In this document: piece by piece, positions 50,889-63,220 of the stretch
Layout of the letters: every line of letters begins with the position of its first letter
Numbering within the stretch: position 1 is the stretch's first letter
Assembly: GCA_921293015.1 (NCBI GenBank)
Contig: OV121091.1
Location: forward strand, 26,706,839 to 26,770,838
Reading direction: 5' to 3'
Source of the DNA: Phorcus lineatus
Taxonomy: Eukaryota; Mollusca; Gastropoda; Trochida; Trochidae
Length of the DNA: 64,000 bases
Notes under the pieces: model-generated
What the model saw: the letters and a program-made list of their open reading frames with translations, nothing else
Told to the model about the DNA's origin: nothing
The model's database searches: none
Translations under genes and position numbers: made by a program

Positions 50889-51647
50889 TTACTCGACACC
50901 TTGGTTTCCAAAGGTCATTCCCATTCCAAAACCCTCTCCTGCCCCACCATCACAGCAGTTGTAGCCATTTGAATTTATACAGCAGCCCCCGGTGCAGGTG
51001 AAATTTACCTTGGTCACTCCTCCTTGGGTTAAGAGGCACCGCCCACCTTCGGCTGGACATTCAAAACAGGCAGGTAGTTTGAATGGTTGTCAAAATTGTA
51101 AAATGCATGGATGTGTCATTGATATACAGAAACACGCATGTATTTCAAAACAAAAACTCAAGAAAGAACATCAAATACTTCGGTAGTGCATGATTGAACG
51201 CAGATACGATTGAAAATAAAGGTCTCATGAATGTAAGGATTGCTGATAGATTGATTTTGAAATAGAAGGTTTTGAGACAAGGGTCTACTTGATAATTTCA
51301 TCCCTATTTGACAATAAGAGGGGGTATTGGTAAATATTGTAATGATCTGCAATCTGAAATGATCACTATTCATTACACTGGAAAAAAACAATAATTAAAA
51401 TTCGAATATCCCTTATTTAAATTTATCCAGTATAATGATGTTGTTTTATAGAACGTGTCTATCAGTATAACATAATTATGTGTAAAAATAAGCAAAACAT
51501 TAAGTTCTGGAAAACTCATTACCAAACACAGTACTCCTACAAAGTACCTTTTCATAACAGAATATGAATACTTTTACCATTTGGTATGATGAGAAACATT
51601 ACACTGGTAAAGAGGAAAATGGCAAGGCAAGTTTCACGGAGATCCAT
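50889..51647 (-). CDS. Small secreted six-cysteine protein, two exons
   Basis: Exon 1 is 51647-51578 and exon 2 is 51052-50889 (GT-AG, phase 1), giving 77 aa. Residues 1-23, starting MDLRETCLAIFLFTSVMFLI, form a signal peptide. The mature part begins about AEGGRC and has six cysteines: C-x13-C-x3-CC-x7-CC, with FTCTGGCC and GYNCCDGG, followed by a Gly/Met-rich tail ending at TAA. Two vicinal Cys pairs with an intervening Tyr recall CC-containing ectodomains such as Shisa/CYYR, but there is no transmembrane segment and I cannot assign a family. It could be a defence peptide, a matrix protein or another secreted effector; there is no evidence for any of these. A diverged copy at 31.0-31.6 kb keeps exon 1 but has a stop in exon 2. 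Confidence 0.7.
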
Positions 51648-52008
51648 CTTCTCTCTTTCTCTCAGATGCGCAACAATCTACAGTCTTGTCACTAGGGGTG
51701 TCCTGCAAACCTGTTCACATCCTTCAAGAAACCGATCTTTATAGTTAGCCACGCCTTGTAGTAATTATAACCAGTCAAACAAGTTTGTATTATCAATGAA
51801 ATATCAGCAACCAGGAAGACATTTTAAATGTAAATGTCACTGCTTTCATTTCTAAATGATAGTTTATCCATTAATGTAGTTTATTGTTATGATATTTCAA
51901 AAGAAGCACAAGTACAGCGCATTTTGTCATATGATCATGACGGATAGATTGTACAGTACAGATTGTAGGTACAAAACAACAACTGAGCAAGGTTCCTGGC
52001 CACCCTCT

Positions 52009-53720
52009 TAATAATAATATTAATGAGTATTTATAAAGCGCTATATCCATACGCAAGGTGCATGCTCAAAGCGTATATACATGTTAGAATAAAGGATAAT
52101 GATGTGAAGTATTGGCATGAATAAAATCAAAGAGAAAAGTATGAGTTATAACATATGAATAAATAAAGTACACAAAGTCAGATAATTCCGTCAGTGGGAA
52201 AAATCTAGGAATAATAGCTTGAAAAAAGATAAGTTTCTGAGTTTTGATTTAAAAACAGTCAATGAAGGCGATATCTTGAGGACATGAGGAAGTTGATTCC
52301 AAAGTCGGGGAGCAGCATAACTGAATGATTTCTGTCCATAACTGGTATGATTAGAGTTTGGTATCTTGAGAAACTTCAAATTCTGTGAACGAAGAGTTTT
52401 TGCAGGGATGTAGTCATTTAACATCTTTGAAAGGTATAGTGGTGCAGAATTATTTCGACATTTGTATGCCATGCAAAGGACTTTAAACTTGATTCTTGCT
52501 TCAATTGGAAGCCAGTGCAGATCCTTAAGTACAGGTGTTATGTGAAATGATTTAGAAGTTCTAGTCACTATTCTTGCTGCAGTGTTCTGAACTTTCTGAA
52601 GTTTGTATAGTTGACGTTTACTGATTCCTATCAGCAAACTGTTACTATAATCAAGTCTAGAATGAACAAGCATTTGTACTAGTATTTTTGCAGCATCTCT
52701 TGTAATAAGATGACGTATTTGACCGATGCAACGGAGATGGTAATAACAAGTTTTAGAAAGTTTATCTATTTGTGGTTCTGAATCAATGATGACGCCAAGG
52801 TTAAACGGAATGTTACGCAAATTACGCTTAGTGCCTATTAACAAAGCCTCTGTTTTCTCATCATTTAGCTTCAGTTTATTCAAAGACATCCAGGACTTGA
52901 TATCAGATGTGCAATCAGTTGTTCGTCGCAAAGCTATTTGGACATTTTCTGGCTTGAAGCTGTCAATCAGTTGACTGTCATCAGCATAACATTGGTGTTG
53001 AATGTTATTATTCTCTATCACTCTACCAAGACTAGTAGTATAAAGCACAAACAGCACAGGGCCAAGGACGGATCCTTGAGGAACTCCACACGATAGTGAA
53101 TAGTGTTTAGATTCAACCTGATTAATGACCACGGTTTGTGATCTATTTTTCAGATAAGACTCAATCCAGTCAAGCGCAACATTTGTTATACCCATCTCTA
53201 GCTGAAGTTTAGAGAGTAGCAGATTGTGATCCACTGTGTCAAATGCTGCAGAAAGATCTAAGAGTGTTAACGAAGCAATATTCCCATCATCCACTTGACT
53301 TCTCAAATCATTCATAACTCGCAGTAAAGCGGTTTCTGTACTGTGATTGTCACGGTAGGCAGATTGAAACTCATCCATAAGCCCATATTCTTTGAGATGA
53401 TCTTTGAGTCTTATATTGACTGCCTTTTCGATGATTTTTGAGATAAATGAAACATTAGACACAGGTATAGCTACTTGGACTGTCAGGATCTAGGTCACTT
53501 TTCTTGAGAAGAGGTTTCACAATTGCAGATTGAAGGGAGTCTGGAAAAACTCCTGTAGATAAACTTAAATTCACCAAATTTGTAATGAAAGGAAGAAGTA
53601 TATCTAAGTAATCTATCAACATATTTGTGGGGATAGGATCCAGAGAACAAGTTGTTTTCTTAGATGACCTACATGTAATAATCTTCTCAACTTCTTGTTG
53701 GGTTAAAGGTTCAAACAGTT
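52009..53720 (-). mobile_element. CR1-like non-LTR retrotransposon, 5'-truncated
   Basis: Oriented on the minus strand. The RT frame lies at 53718-52191 and the 3' end at 52075-52009 (GCGCTTTATAAATACTC, then an (ATT)-type tail). The 5' part of the element (endonuclease) is missing. Confidence 0.85.
52191..53718 (-). pseudogene. Reverse transcriptase of the CR1-like LINE
   Basis: 423 open codons (53462-52191) contain non-LTR RT blocks in order: FQSAYR-HSTETAL, LDLSAAFDTVDH (68-79), GVPQGSVLGP (126-135), CYADDSQL with the catalytic YADD at 159-162, then the C-terminal RLDYSNSLL, HWLPIEARIKFK and PRLWNQLP blocks. Upstream, 53718-53466 continues RT sequence in another frame (LDPIPTNML, VKPLLKK), so a small indel at about 53466 breaks it just before the expected YRPVSN. 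Template-primed reverse transcription at the target is the family role; this copy is inactive. Confidence 0.85.
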
Positions 53721-55815
53721 CTTACAGTTGGGGATGCTTCTGTAGATCCAAGTGCCAAAGTCAAAAATCTTGGAGTGATGTTCACCAACACCATGTCATC
53801 TGACCAGCAAGTCCTGAATACCTGTAGAGCCGCCAATATTCATCTGCGTAACATCGGCAAGATTCGACGGTTCTTATGCCCCAGTCACACTTACGTTTAT
53901 GAACGTAGTGATGCAGAACGTACTTTAACGCAGTTAACTGTACTTGAGCCTAGTTATCCGTAGTTATACTTAATTATCCGTGCTCAAAACGTAGACATAG
54001 ACGTAAGACAAACGTAGTTTGTGATTTAACTTTTGGACATATTCAAAGTTTAGATTTTCCGAACTACGTTTCCAGAAACATAGTTTAATGTAGTTGGACG
54101 TAGTTCATTGAAAATGTGAACTTAGTTCATCGAAGTTGAACCTAGTTAAGAACGTTCTTTAACGTAAGACAACTTTTCCACGATTTACTAAACTTTACTA
54201 GGCATCCGAGTACGTTTTCGTACGTTTAAGTACGTTCTAGAACGTTGTACTACGTCTGACTAGGTTAAACTACAATAAACTACACTAGTTTCATCTGAGT
54301 TGAAAGACGTTTTAGTACACAAAACTAGGTATTAGTACGGTTAACTACGATATCAAATACGTGTAACTACGTTTTGGTACGTTTCGTATTTAGACTTTGA
54401 CGTTTAAGTGCGTTTCCCTACATCTAACTACACTTAAGTAAGTATAACTACGTTGAACTACGATAAACCACGCCCAACTATGTAGATTTATTTATTTGTA
54501 CCTTGTGTCACCAGTGAGTGAAACACCTGGTATGCATTTTAACACTGTTCTTTCACAACTGAGAGAGGATAAGTGGAAGGAAGGTGAAAATGATACAGCA
54601 TTTAGCTGCTATCAACAGAGAAATGATATGGTTTGCTCAATATATCAACAAAATCGAAATGGACGACGAAACGAAGAGAAAACAAAGAATATGGTGGGCC
54701 TTTGACTTACTCCTACGTAAACCATTACACGGTCAATACCATACACTTATGTCCGAATTGGAGGTAGGAGATCCTGAAGCATCAATGAATTTGATTTGAA
54801 TCAGAAGGTGGGGGGCAACTTTTTCTGCCTTTCGTTTTACCAATAGATGATAAAATTAACTAACACTCTGTTGGCTTGACAATTAAGAGAAAGAATGAAA
54901 TACATAAACGTGTGTCTTTATATACCCTACCACTGAAGTGCCGTGATTTACCCTACTTGAACGTACTTTGACGTACCTAAACGTGTTTCAACTAGTTCAA
55001 CCTACTTAGTTGTACTAACAAACGTTCTTAAATGTAGATCAACGTGGTTAAACGTGGCCAGACGTAGCTAGTAAGTTGTTCAATGAACGTAGTTATCCGC
55101 TGTTAAACCTAGTAAAACGTACTTATATGTACTTAATCGTACTTACACGTAGTGTATGCACTTATAATGAAACGTTGTTTTACGTAGTTACTAAAAATGC
55201 ACTTATTTTCGGCACGTTAGCGATTTTGTGGCTACGTTCAATGAACTACGTTTAACAAGGTAAAAGAACGTAAGTGTGACTCCCCCATTAGAAACAGATA
55301 CAACCAGACTGATAGTCCACTCTTATGTATCCTCGAGACTTGACTACTGCAATTCTCTAATACATGGATCTGGCAACACCCAAAGTCTCCAACTTGTCCA
55401 GAACCGTGCATCCAGAATAAATTCCAGAACCAAACCTAGAGGCCACATAACCCCTGTTCTTCAGCAGCTGCACTGGTTACCAAAACGGATACAATTCAAG
55501 ATTCTCGTGCTCACACATAAGTCATTGTATGAAGATGACTTTCCAATCTACATGAGAGAACTCGTCAGCGAGTACCAACCCTCAAGATCGTCTCCTGTGT
55601 TCTCCTGTGACCAAAACCAAGCTTGGCAGCAGTGCTTTCTCAGTGACAGACCGAGTTCTCTGGAACTCTATTCCTGTTCATCTCCGATGCATCGAGAACG
55701 TTTCATGTTTTCGAACATTTCTAAAAACTTTCCTTTTCTCTGAAGTCTATCTTCACTAGATCTTTGTAGCACCGTTGAACAGCTGGAAGCTGGAAAGCAG
55801 GCGCATTATAAATGC
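53719..55815 (+). pseudogene. Second CR1-like LINE fragment, split by a DNA transposon
   Basis: Plus strand. 53719-53876 encodes TVGDASVDPSAKVKNLGV through HLRNIGKIRRFL. The frame resumes after the insertion at 55291 with ETDTTRLIVHSYVSSRLDYC, then HITPVLQQLHWLPKRIQFK and so on to about 55740. Removing the insertion and one TTA restores the reading frame exactly. The 3' end has GCGCATTATAAATGCATTATTG. It is about 40% alike to the minus-strand LINE, so a different subfamily. It lacks the catalytic RT blocks. Confidence 0.8.
53877..55287. mobile_element. PIF/Harbinger-like element with TTA target duplication
   Basis: 1411 bp. The left end TGCCCCAGTCACACTTACGTT and the inverted right end TGGGGGAGTCACACTTACGTT match at 16 of 21 or better; TTA flanks both sides (53874-53876, 55288-55290). 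Inside, 54584-54799 reads IEMDDETKRKQRIWWAFDLL, LLRKPLHGQYHTLMSEL, resembling the N-terminal region of Harbinger/HARBI1-type transposases; the rest of the transposase is missing. Both subterminal regions (about 53890-54490 and 54950-55270) are dense in ACGTAGTT / ACGTTTAAGTACG variants. Confidence 0.8.
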
Positions 55816-55830
55816 ATTATTGTTATCATC

Positions 55831-56830
55831 ATTAGGTCTTCAAGACATAGTCTGGAAGACCTATTGTTCTTATCCGAATTATTATTATTATTTGCATTTT
55901 TTTTGTTACGCAGATTCAGCCAAAACGGCTAATGCAAATTCAACCAAATTTTGCATGCTGATAGCCCTTACTGAGGAATAGACATGCGAAGCTTTTGAGC
56001 TTGATCGGATCATGCGTTAAAGGCACAGTACCTCTCAAAGTTTCAAAAATTAACTTTGAAATTTTTTTCAAAATGTACTTAGAGACTTGCAACTTGATTT
56101 ACAAGATGCGCAATTACATTTGCAGCAAAAAAGTAAATCATGCCCAAATCGTAGCTTGCGTACTTGCGCCGCCATATTGCTTTATTTGACTTTTTTGCAT
56201 TTTCGGACCCCATGCATCTTTGACAATCTTCTTCTCTGAAGATACTTGCATCTAAGAGCTGAAATTCACATTCAATGTAGCTGAAGCATTGTAATTTTGA
56301 ATTTGACTTTTTCAAGGTCCTAACGTTAAAACTTTTTTCTCAGCAACCCTTCAAACTCGAGCAACATAGCTCGTGTGACCATGTTCAAGGGGCGATAACT
56401 CAAAAAGTTAGACTCACAATTGAACCATTGTTTCAGGAATGCAAGACCTGTATGTCTACTTGACGAAACTGTTCAAACCTCATTCGCGAACAAGGTCAAG
56501 TTTTTCACAATTAACGATTGAAATCGGCAGAAATCTTTTGACCATATTTTAACATGGGGTAATTTTTCAAAATGCACCTAGACACTTGAAACTTGTTTTG
56601 AATGAAGCGTCATAACTGTACAAACAAAAAAGTCAATCATGACAAATTCCTCACTACCATAGTTTTTCTGCATTTTCAACTTCTTTGCTATAATCACACT
56701 TTGCTTATGAGATTGGGTTCAATTTTAACTAACCGTTTACCACTAAAACAAAAAAGCATGCGCAGGTCAAACACTGTGTGAAGTTCAAGCAGGAAATCTT
56801 GAAGACCTAAGTACTGCCTTGGCAGTCCTA

Positions 56831-56869
<39 letters not shown>

Positions 56870-56872
56870 GCA
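55831..56872. mobile_element. Inverted-repeat element with (ATT)n tail
   Basis: TTAGGTCTTCAAGA at about 55832 recurs inverted (TCTTGAAGACCTAA) at 56797-56810, followed by GTCCTAGTT and a long (ATT)n run at 56830-56868. No coding capacity recognised; the class is uncertain. Confidence 0.5.
56830..56868. repeat. (ATT)n microsatellite
   Basis: About 13 ATT units at the end of the preceding element. Confidence 0.9.
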
Positions 56873-57363
56873 GATTGGACGGTCTCTTTAACTAATAACT
56901 AAGACTTTCCTTTTCCTTACCCTTTTTAAGAGTAAATTTTATAAATTATATTATATGATGTTCTTGGTACGTTTTGCTCTATCTATTTTCGTTGTGAGAT
57001 ATATGTGCATTAATGCGACTTTTCAGAGTGCTAAATAAACAGAGGGGTAGACAGACGAGGACCATATGCGAGGCTTTTAAAAAAAAAAGAAAGTTGGAGT
57101 ACGAGAACCCATAAGCTCTTTTTTGACAGGCTCTAATTAGATTTGCCTGTCCTTTGCCTCTTTAACTCGACTTTTGTTAAATGCATTCTTAATTTTCTAT
57201 GATTTTGATTAAGACGGTTTTAGAGAAGTTGTGCTCATATTTATAAGTGAATCATACTTCATTATTTTTAAGAAGGGGATAAGGGGTTTGAAGTCTAACG
57301 AACTAATGTGATAGATACCATTACCATGCACAAGTTTGGGAAATTACCACAGGTACTCGTTCT

Positions 57364-57474
57364 TAAAAATAAATCGTAGGTAAAAAGTATATGAAAAAAT
57401 ATCTGCACCCTCTACAGTAGAGTAAAGAGGTTGCAGATATTTTTTCATCTACTTTTTACCTACGTTTTATTTAC
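57364..57474. repeat. Near-perfect hairpin
   Basis: AAAAATAAATCGTAGGTAAA, AAAGTATATGAAAAAATATC and TGCACCCTCT on the left pair with the inverse on the right (AGAGGTTGCAGATATTTTTT and so on). Arms of about 50 bp, loop about 10. Probably a short MITE. Confidence 0.8.
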
Positions 57475-58339
57475 GATATCGATTGGAAATTACTGTGTAG
57501 TGGAGAATTAATTTCATCTCTGCCCGTGATTACGTTATATTTAGGAGAAAACAAACATTTTGAAAACATATGGAATATAGAAATTTAAAAAAAATGAAAA
57601 TGTTAGAGTCCAACCGTGCTTTCTCTCTTTTTGATACCTTCTTGTGTTACATAATCCAGGGTGCTGATTCGTCCAAATGGTTTTAAATGGACACAGATTA
57701 TTTTGTTGATGCTAGTAGTGGTTGTCACTGAAAACATTTTGATGCTTATTAATTCAGTTTAATGACAATAAACAGATCTAAGTCGTGATTTTGTGATCGA
57801 AAACCGGACAGTGGCGAGCATCAGTGCCTTAAACGTTATTTTGTAAATATATTTACACAACACAAAGACAATATGGGTTTGTATTATTAAGTGAGCCAAT
57901 AAGCTAGTATACATGTAAACGGGACATAAAATGTCAATTTCTCAACAGTTATATCGCCATTTTTCCATAATCATTTAAATCAAGTGAATCATAATTTTAC
58001 ATTAAAGAGATGAAAATTCAAGTTTAAACTAAGGTAATTTAGGACATATAGTATCTTGACTCTTATTTATGCACCATAAACATTATGAATCATACTCTGT
58101 GTCACTTTAACTCTATTTGCCTTTTCTCGAAACTATCCTAGTGCTAGGAGATCCTAACTTCTGACCTTAACAGCTAGGATATATCCAAGCTAGGGTGGTG
58201 ATGAAAATAGGCATCCAGAATCGCTCCAGGCTCTCGGCAACTTCCTCTGATGCAGACAAGGGTTCTAAGTAAGGTTTTGTTCTCTTTTTTGTTTTACTAT
58301 ATTTATAATTTGTTTTGATTTACAGAGCAGTAGCATCTA

Positions 58340-58455
58340 TGACAACCTACTTCCAGTCTCCGTTCACAGGTTCCACCGCAATGCATTGCCAAGCTTTTTT
58401 TATTTAATCTGTGCAGTAATACCAACCGTGTGATGTTAGTGAAAATAAATAATTA
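58340..58455 (+). mobile_element. Degraded SINE copy
   Basis: TTCCAGTCTCCG, CAGGTTCCACCGCAATGCATTGCC and GTGCAGTAATACCA match the middle of the SINE at 37911-38165 with many changes; the ends are missing. Confidence 0.55.
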
Positions 58456-60819
58456 GACTCTGAATTATTTGAAACAACTCCATTAAATGTGCAATTTTGA
58501 TGTAGTGGGAAGATTAAAGTTCATCAGGCAATTGTTTAACTGTCGGTTGTTTGATGTCAGCACAACAAATAAATGATAGGTTAAATAGTCTTGATAGTGA
58601 TCAATAGATTAATCATTCCAGAAAAATGTAAGGATATTGTTCCCAAAATGAACTGCATTACTATCGACATGCAGGAATACCTGACACATCGTGACATGTT
58701 TTGTCGAAAACAACAGTGTAGAAGAAGCTGGAGTTGACGATCACTCACTCACCTGTTAATAAACACAAAAAAATCGATTATGGACTCTAATTTTGTGAAG
58801 TAAAATGGAATACTCTGAAAGTCTTATGATAAAGTAAATGAATTGACCACTTCATATATGATCACTTCATGTCACTTATCACATTACAACAAGAAACATT
58901 GATTTTCATTTTCATTAAGGCAACTTGGATATTGAAACCTAACACAAAACTATTGTATCTTATCCAGTAAGACAGTGAAACGTTATAGAGTGAGGTTTTT
59001 CGGTTCTACACTGCGAGAGATTATATTATCTAACATCATTAAATTTTGTGCCAGAAAATTTGTCTCTTTTCTTTTCAGAACCAGTTTGCTGTTGAAAAAC
59101 TTGGGGTAGGTTAATTATGTTCTTGGTGTATAGAACGGTATAAAGGCAAACCGCTAATAGATGAAATATTGCCCAAGCGGCACTTAACAATTACTCGCTC
59201 ACTATCGTAATAGGTGCTTAACTGTCAACTCTAACTTTTTATGAATAGATTGCCGTTTCATGCTATAAACGTCACTTTGATCAAAAGTTTATGGAACTGA
59301 ATGTAGACAATTCTTAAAACCCCAATCCCCAATGACTTTGCTGCTCTGTGTCGGTTAGTCTAGCGTGGTCTCATTTTAATGAGATTGGCTTAAACAGTTC
59401 TTATAGTTTTTGACTGCATAACAATTTAGACATTCTTTTTAAGGTACAACAAAGAACGTTAGTTAAAGTTAAAACTGTGAAAAATTATTTGAAGACCTGA
59501 GCAGACAGTCCCTGAATGCTCAGAATATTTTGTTCGTTTAAAGAAGCACAATATCTACAGCTATCAAATTCCCTTTTTTCAAACTTTAACAAAATGAATG
59601 CATTTTCTTTTCGTTCAGTTTGCTTCTTTTCAAACGTTTACAGCTTGAATTCATTTTCTTTTCATTTAGTGTTTGACTTTTGTTTTTAATCTTGTTTTGA
59701 AGACTGCGTGTGTTCATGCTCAATCGACGATAAAAAACAATCCATTTTATCAATACCAAGATTTTTAAAACAACTAAAATGCCTTCTTATTGAGTTAACA
59801 TTTTCTTTCGGGTTTGTTGTTGTGAAAACTGCCCTTGTAGATTGTCTGTTGTCGCTCAGTGTCTTCCTTTACTTACACCGAGATTGAAGATTCATCTTCC
59901 GTTAATCTCTAATTGTCTTCGTTAAACAAATTACGGATCTAACCAAACACGTAATCACGTGGCGACCAATTTCTGAGTGGATCTGTTTGTTTGTGCAGGA
60001 TTAGGCTTCTCTTCACGCAAACACAGGACCGAGCACGTTGAAGCCATGTGTTAGCTAGATTGATCGATCCCTGAAAAACACCTGAGTCAGAGGTTGTCCA
60101 GCCCCTTCATATTGCCAAGCGTCATCATTATCCCCCAGATCAACTTTTATATCTGACCCGATCACGACGGGACAGGAGAGGAGGGATATGGCTTATTAAC
60201 AAAGAAGAACTATTCACCACCAACTAGATTTTGAATTGAAGAGAATAGTCGACATCTACCGCAGCGAAGACGTTCAGTTACTTACTCTCCGCAGATTTGA
60301 TATTCAGTGTCATCGAAAGGAATTAGTTTCAACTTCAAAGAAGAATTATCATACTTACATCGAAGAAAAACGTTTGTATTCGAAACCACGAAAGAAGATG
60401 TGTGTATCTATTCATAAACGAGGCCGAACCGTGTATCCAAATTGAAGGTTTCAGACAACAGAAGCAATATAAACGACACTGAACGCCTGATATAAACTGC
60501 AGTATATATATCATAAGGAGGAGGGTTTCATTTTTCCTTCATGAGAACTGCAGTTTAAAGAAGGCAAAAGATCTATCTTCGAGAAATCCTCACTTGACAA
60601 ACCAAAATGCTTTAGAACTGAAAATATAAACTACTGTCGCCTGAAGCCAGAATAGTAACTATTTATCGAAACGTTTGCATCAGTCTTAACGTGATCAAAG
60701 CGGTGAAAACATTTTCCTCAAGAAACCACAATAACCGAAAACTAAGCAGATTCCCAACTGAAAGCTTCAAATTTGCAACAGAGGTAAAATATAAAATCAA
60801 GACTTTTCTCTCATACATC

Positions 60820-63220
60820 ATGACTTCTTCAGCGTTCCTGCCACTCTCAATTGGACTTTTCATAGCGGTTGTCTCCTCTGCCAGTGCGATGAATGCACGT
60901 CTCTGCAGTGTGGACTTCGAAGAGGACCGAGGTTACCTGGATCCGCACAGATTCCAGGGCTACCGGTACGCAACTCACTTCTACTGGGATGGTCTCCCCT
61001 GGCAGCGGGTGTCGGGTGTTCAGTCTATATACCAATACACCCCGGGTACTCCCAACACTTGGACCGTCGCTATAGGTGAGTGCACGGGTACATTCCTAGT
61101 TGAGTATTTAAGAAGCTAAGATTCGAAGTCTGTTGGTGTTCTGTGAGTATAGAATACTTTTTAACAAGGGTGCTATTGAAATGAGAAATAACACAGGTCA
61201 TTCACTTAATTGACACCTCTCCATTACGCCAATCCCAAGGAGCGAACTCTCTCTAATTCGACACTTCTTGTAAAACGACATATTGCTCGGTTTTGAATTT
61301 CTTATTATTATATGTGAAACCTTTCCAACTCAATATCAAATTTTTAGACAAAAACGATAACAGTTTGGTGATAAAGGTTATGAAAATAAACTAAGAGACA
61401 GTATTAACACAGTATAAAACAGTCAGCACTATCCTTTACAATTTACATTGAAAAAGTTAAGATGGTCGCAGTCGGCATAGACAAATAAAAACAACCTCAA
61501 CCCGTCAGCTGTGCACAAAATTGAAAAAATATAAAGTTGATAAAGGCTGAACTAGAAATGTGTGAAACTTGTGAGTTTACCTAAACTCTGAACTTAATGA
61601 ATGATGTAATATTGTTCATTAAAGCAATGTTGTAACTTAACAGGGTTAAAAAATGTTGTGTAAGCATTTTTATTGGATTAAGATAGAGACTGCGATTTTC
61701 GCTCTTCTGGCTGTAAGAAAAATTTGAATATTTCTGATATAGTAGTTCATTCGGATTTCATTCCATCTTGCATAAAATATTTCCGGTCATTTAGAATCTT
61801 TTTATAACCTGAACACGTAGATATTTGCTTCCGAGGTAGATTGCCTGAGAGCGTATCATTAGTGATATCGAGACATGTGCTTATCTGGGCATGCGTTGTA
61901 TGTACTCAATATTGGTGTGCAGTACTGTCTTTGACCAATATAGCTCACTATAGTGAACCGATTAGCATTAAACTTGCCATTTTCAGCAACAGTCGGTACG
62001 TCTCGTTAAAATAACACCATTGAAATTATATGACATATTTGACTCCAACAATATGTCGCTTTAAGAGTTCTTAGTGTCGACTTCTCTGACCCTGTGCTGA
62101 TTATGAGAACGATGCAGCAAAACCTCCGTAGTTCAGAAAGTTCTAATAACATTCCCATCTCTTGAAGGTCAGTGCAATCGTGGTCCGATAGTGTAGTTGA
62201 CCAGCGGGAGGAAGTAGTATAGGTCAGCATGTGGACAAGCCCCGTGTTGACATGGAGAGTAGGTCAGCAGATATGTGCACGGACAAACTGGACTCGGCCA
62301 TTAGGTTTAGACCAACAAAGTGAAACCATATACATATTTGAACTTGTGGACGTGGCGGTCTACCGCTGATGATCAGGTCGATTATCATGGCCTTGGTGAT
62401 GTTTTGATTAATCATTGAACACATGCCAAGTTAGCCCTTTTTTGTTTTAGATCCATAAGGTTTTGTGCAGTTTGGATTAATCACAAAGAAAACATGCAAT
62501 CAATAATTTGGAGACTTTGTCATTCGTGATCTTAACATTTCTATTACCAATAAGGGATCAAGGTTATCATAATATTAAGTACAATTTAAACATGCTGAAC
62601 ATTACGTATACAATTTTTCCGATATATGATGCATGACATAATTTTTACATCTGAATTCAGCTGTCAATTTTGATGGTATAAAGTATTATTCGTTTCAATG
62701 TCGACATATAAAGATCAACATTTTTTTTCGGATTAATTTATACTTTCAATACCATCGAGAGTCTAACATACTCTTATCTTCAACATAATGAGTTATAGAA
62801 TTACTTGATTCATTTCTTAAACTGTAATAGAGATATTTTATCCTTTCTGCAGGTGTGCACCGGCGAGCTGACCAGTGCATACGGCGCTTGTTCAACATCA
62901 CGAGCGCCGAGTCGGGCAGCAGCGTGCTACGTCACCCAGTGTACTACCACAACATCGTGGACACAGACTACAGCAACTACGCCGTTCTGCTCTTCTGCTA
63001 CAATGTCCGTGCCAGTGGCAAATGCAGTCCTTCGGACATACAGACGGTCATCCTAAGTCGGACTCCTGAAGGGTTGGAGACATCGGACGTTTGGCCATTA
63101 GTCAAGCACAAAGTTAAAGTTTGCGCTGATCTGTCTAAGCTAATCAGGATCAAACAGGACAGGAAGTGTGTGTGTTCTTTGGACAAGTTTGAAGTTGGAG
63201 CTGGACCAAGGTGCGGTTAA
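60820..63220 (+). CDS. Secreted lipocalin (RBP/ApoD-like), two exons
   Basis: Exons 60820-61075 and 62853-63220 join GT-AG in phase 1 (207 aa). The chosen ATG gives a signal peptide (MTSSAFLPLSIGLFIAVVSS, then ASA); an upstream in-frame ATG at 60691 would put 43 extra residues before it. After LCSVDFEE comes DPHRFQGYRYATHFYWDGLP, a lipocalin first motif in which the usual G-W reads G-YRY. Exon 2 carries DTDYSNYAVLLFCYN, the second conserved motif near strands F-G (as in retinol-binding protein), then SRTPEGLET as in RBP-type lipocalins. Cysteines at the start, in CIRR, in LFCYN and at the C terminus (KVCADL, RKCVCS, RCG) can form the family's disulfides. Role: extracellular carrier of a small hydrophobic ligand; the ligand is unknown. 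Confidence 0.8.
61076..62852 (+). other. Intron of the lipocalin gene
   Basis: 1777 bp, GTGAGT to TTTCTGCAG. No exon, RNA gene or complete transposon seen inside. Confidence 0.6.

Larger units (their letters stand above)
47510..51845. repeat. Diverged duplication block D3
   Basis: Collinear with 28690-31835: 47690-48030 matches 28860-29190, 48420-48600 matches 29560-29710, 50340-50620 matches 30390-30650, 51400-51840 matches 31380-31830. It carries an inserted Tc1-like remnant (49540-50130) and the intact six-cysteine secreted protein gene. Confidence 0.8.
56873..60200. other. Long spacer without recognised gene
   Basis: Contains a hairpin at 57364-57474 and a degraded SINE at 58340-58455. 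Otherwise AT-rich sequence with no convincing coding frame, tRNA or rRNA. Confidence 0.45.

Noticed and set aside
60236..60445. 69-codon frame upstream of the lipocalin
   Set aside because: Basic, low-complexity sequence without signal peptide or domain; more likely 5' leader or chance.
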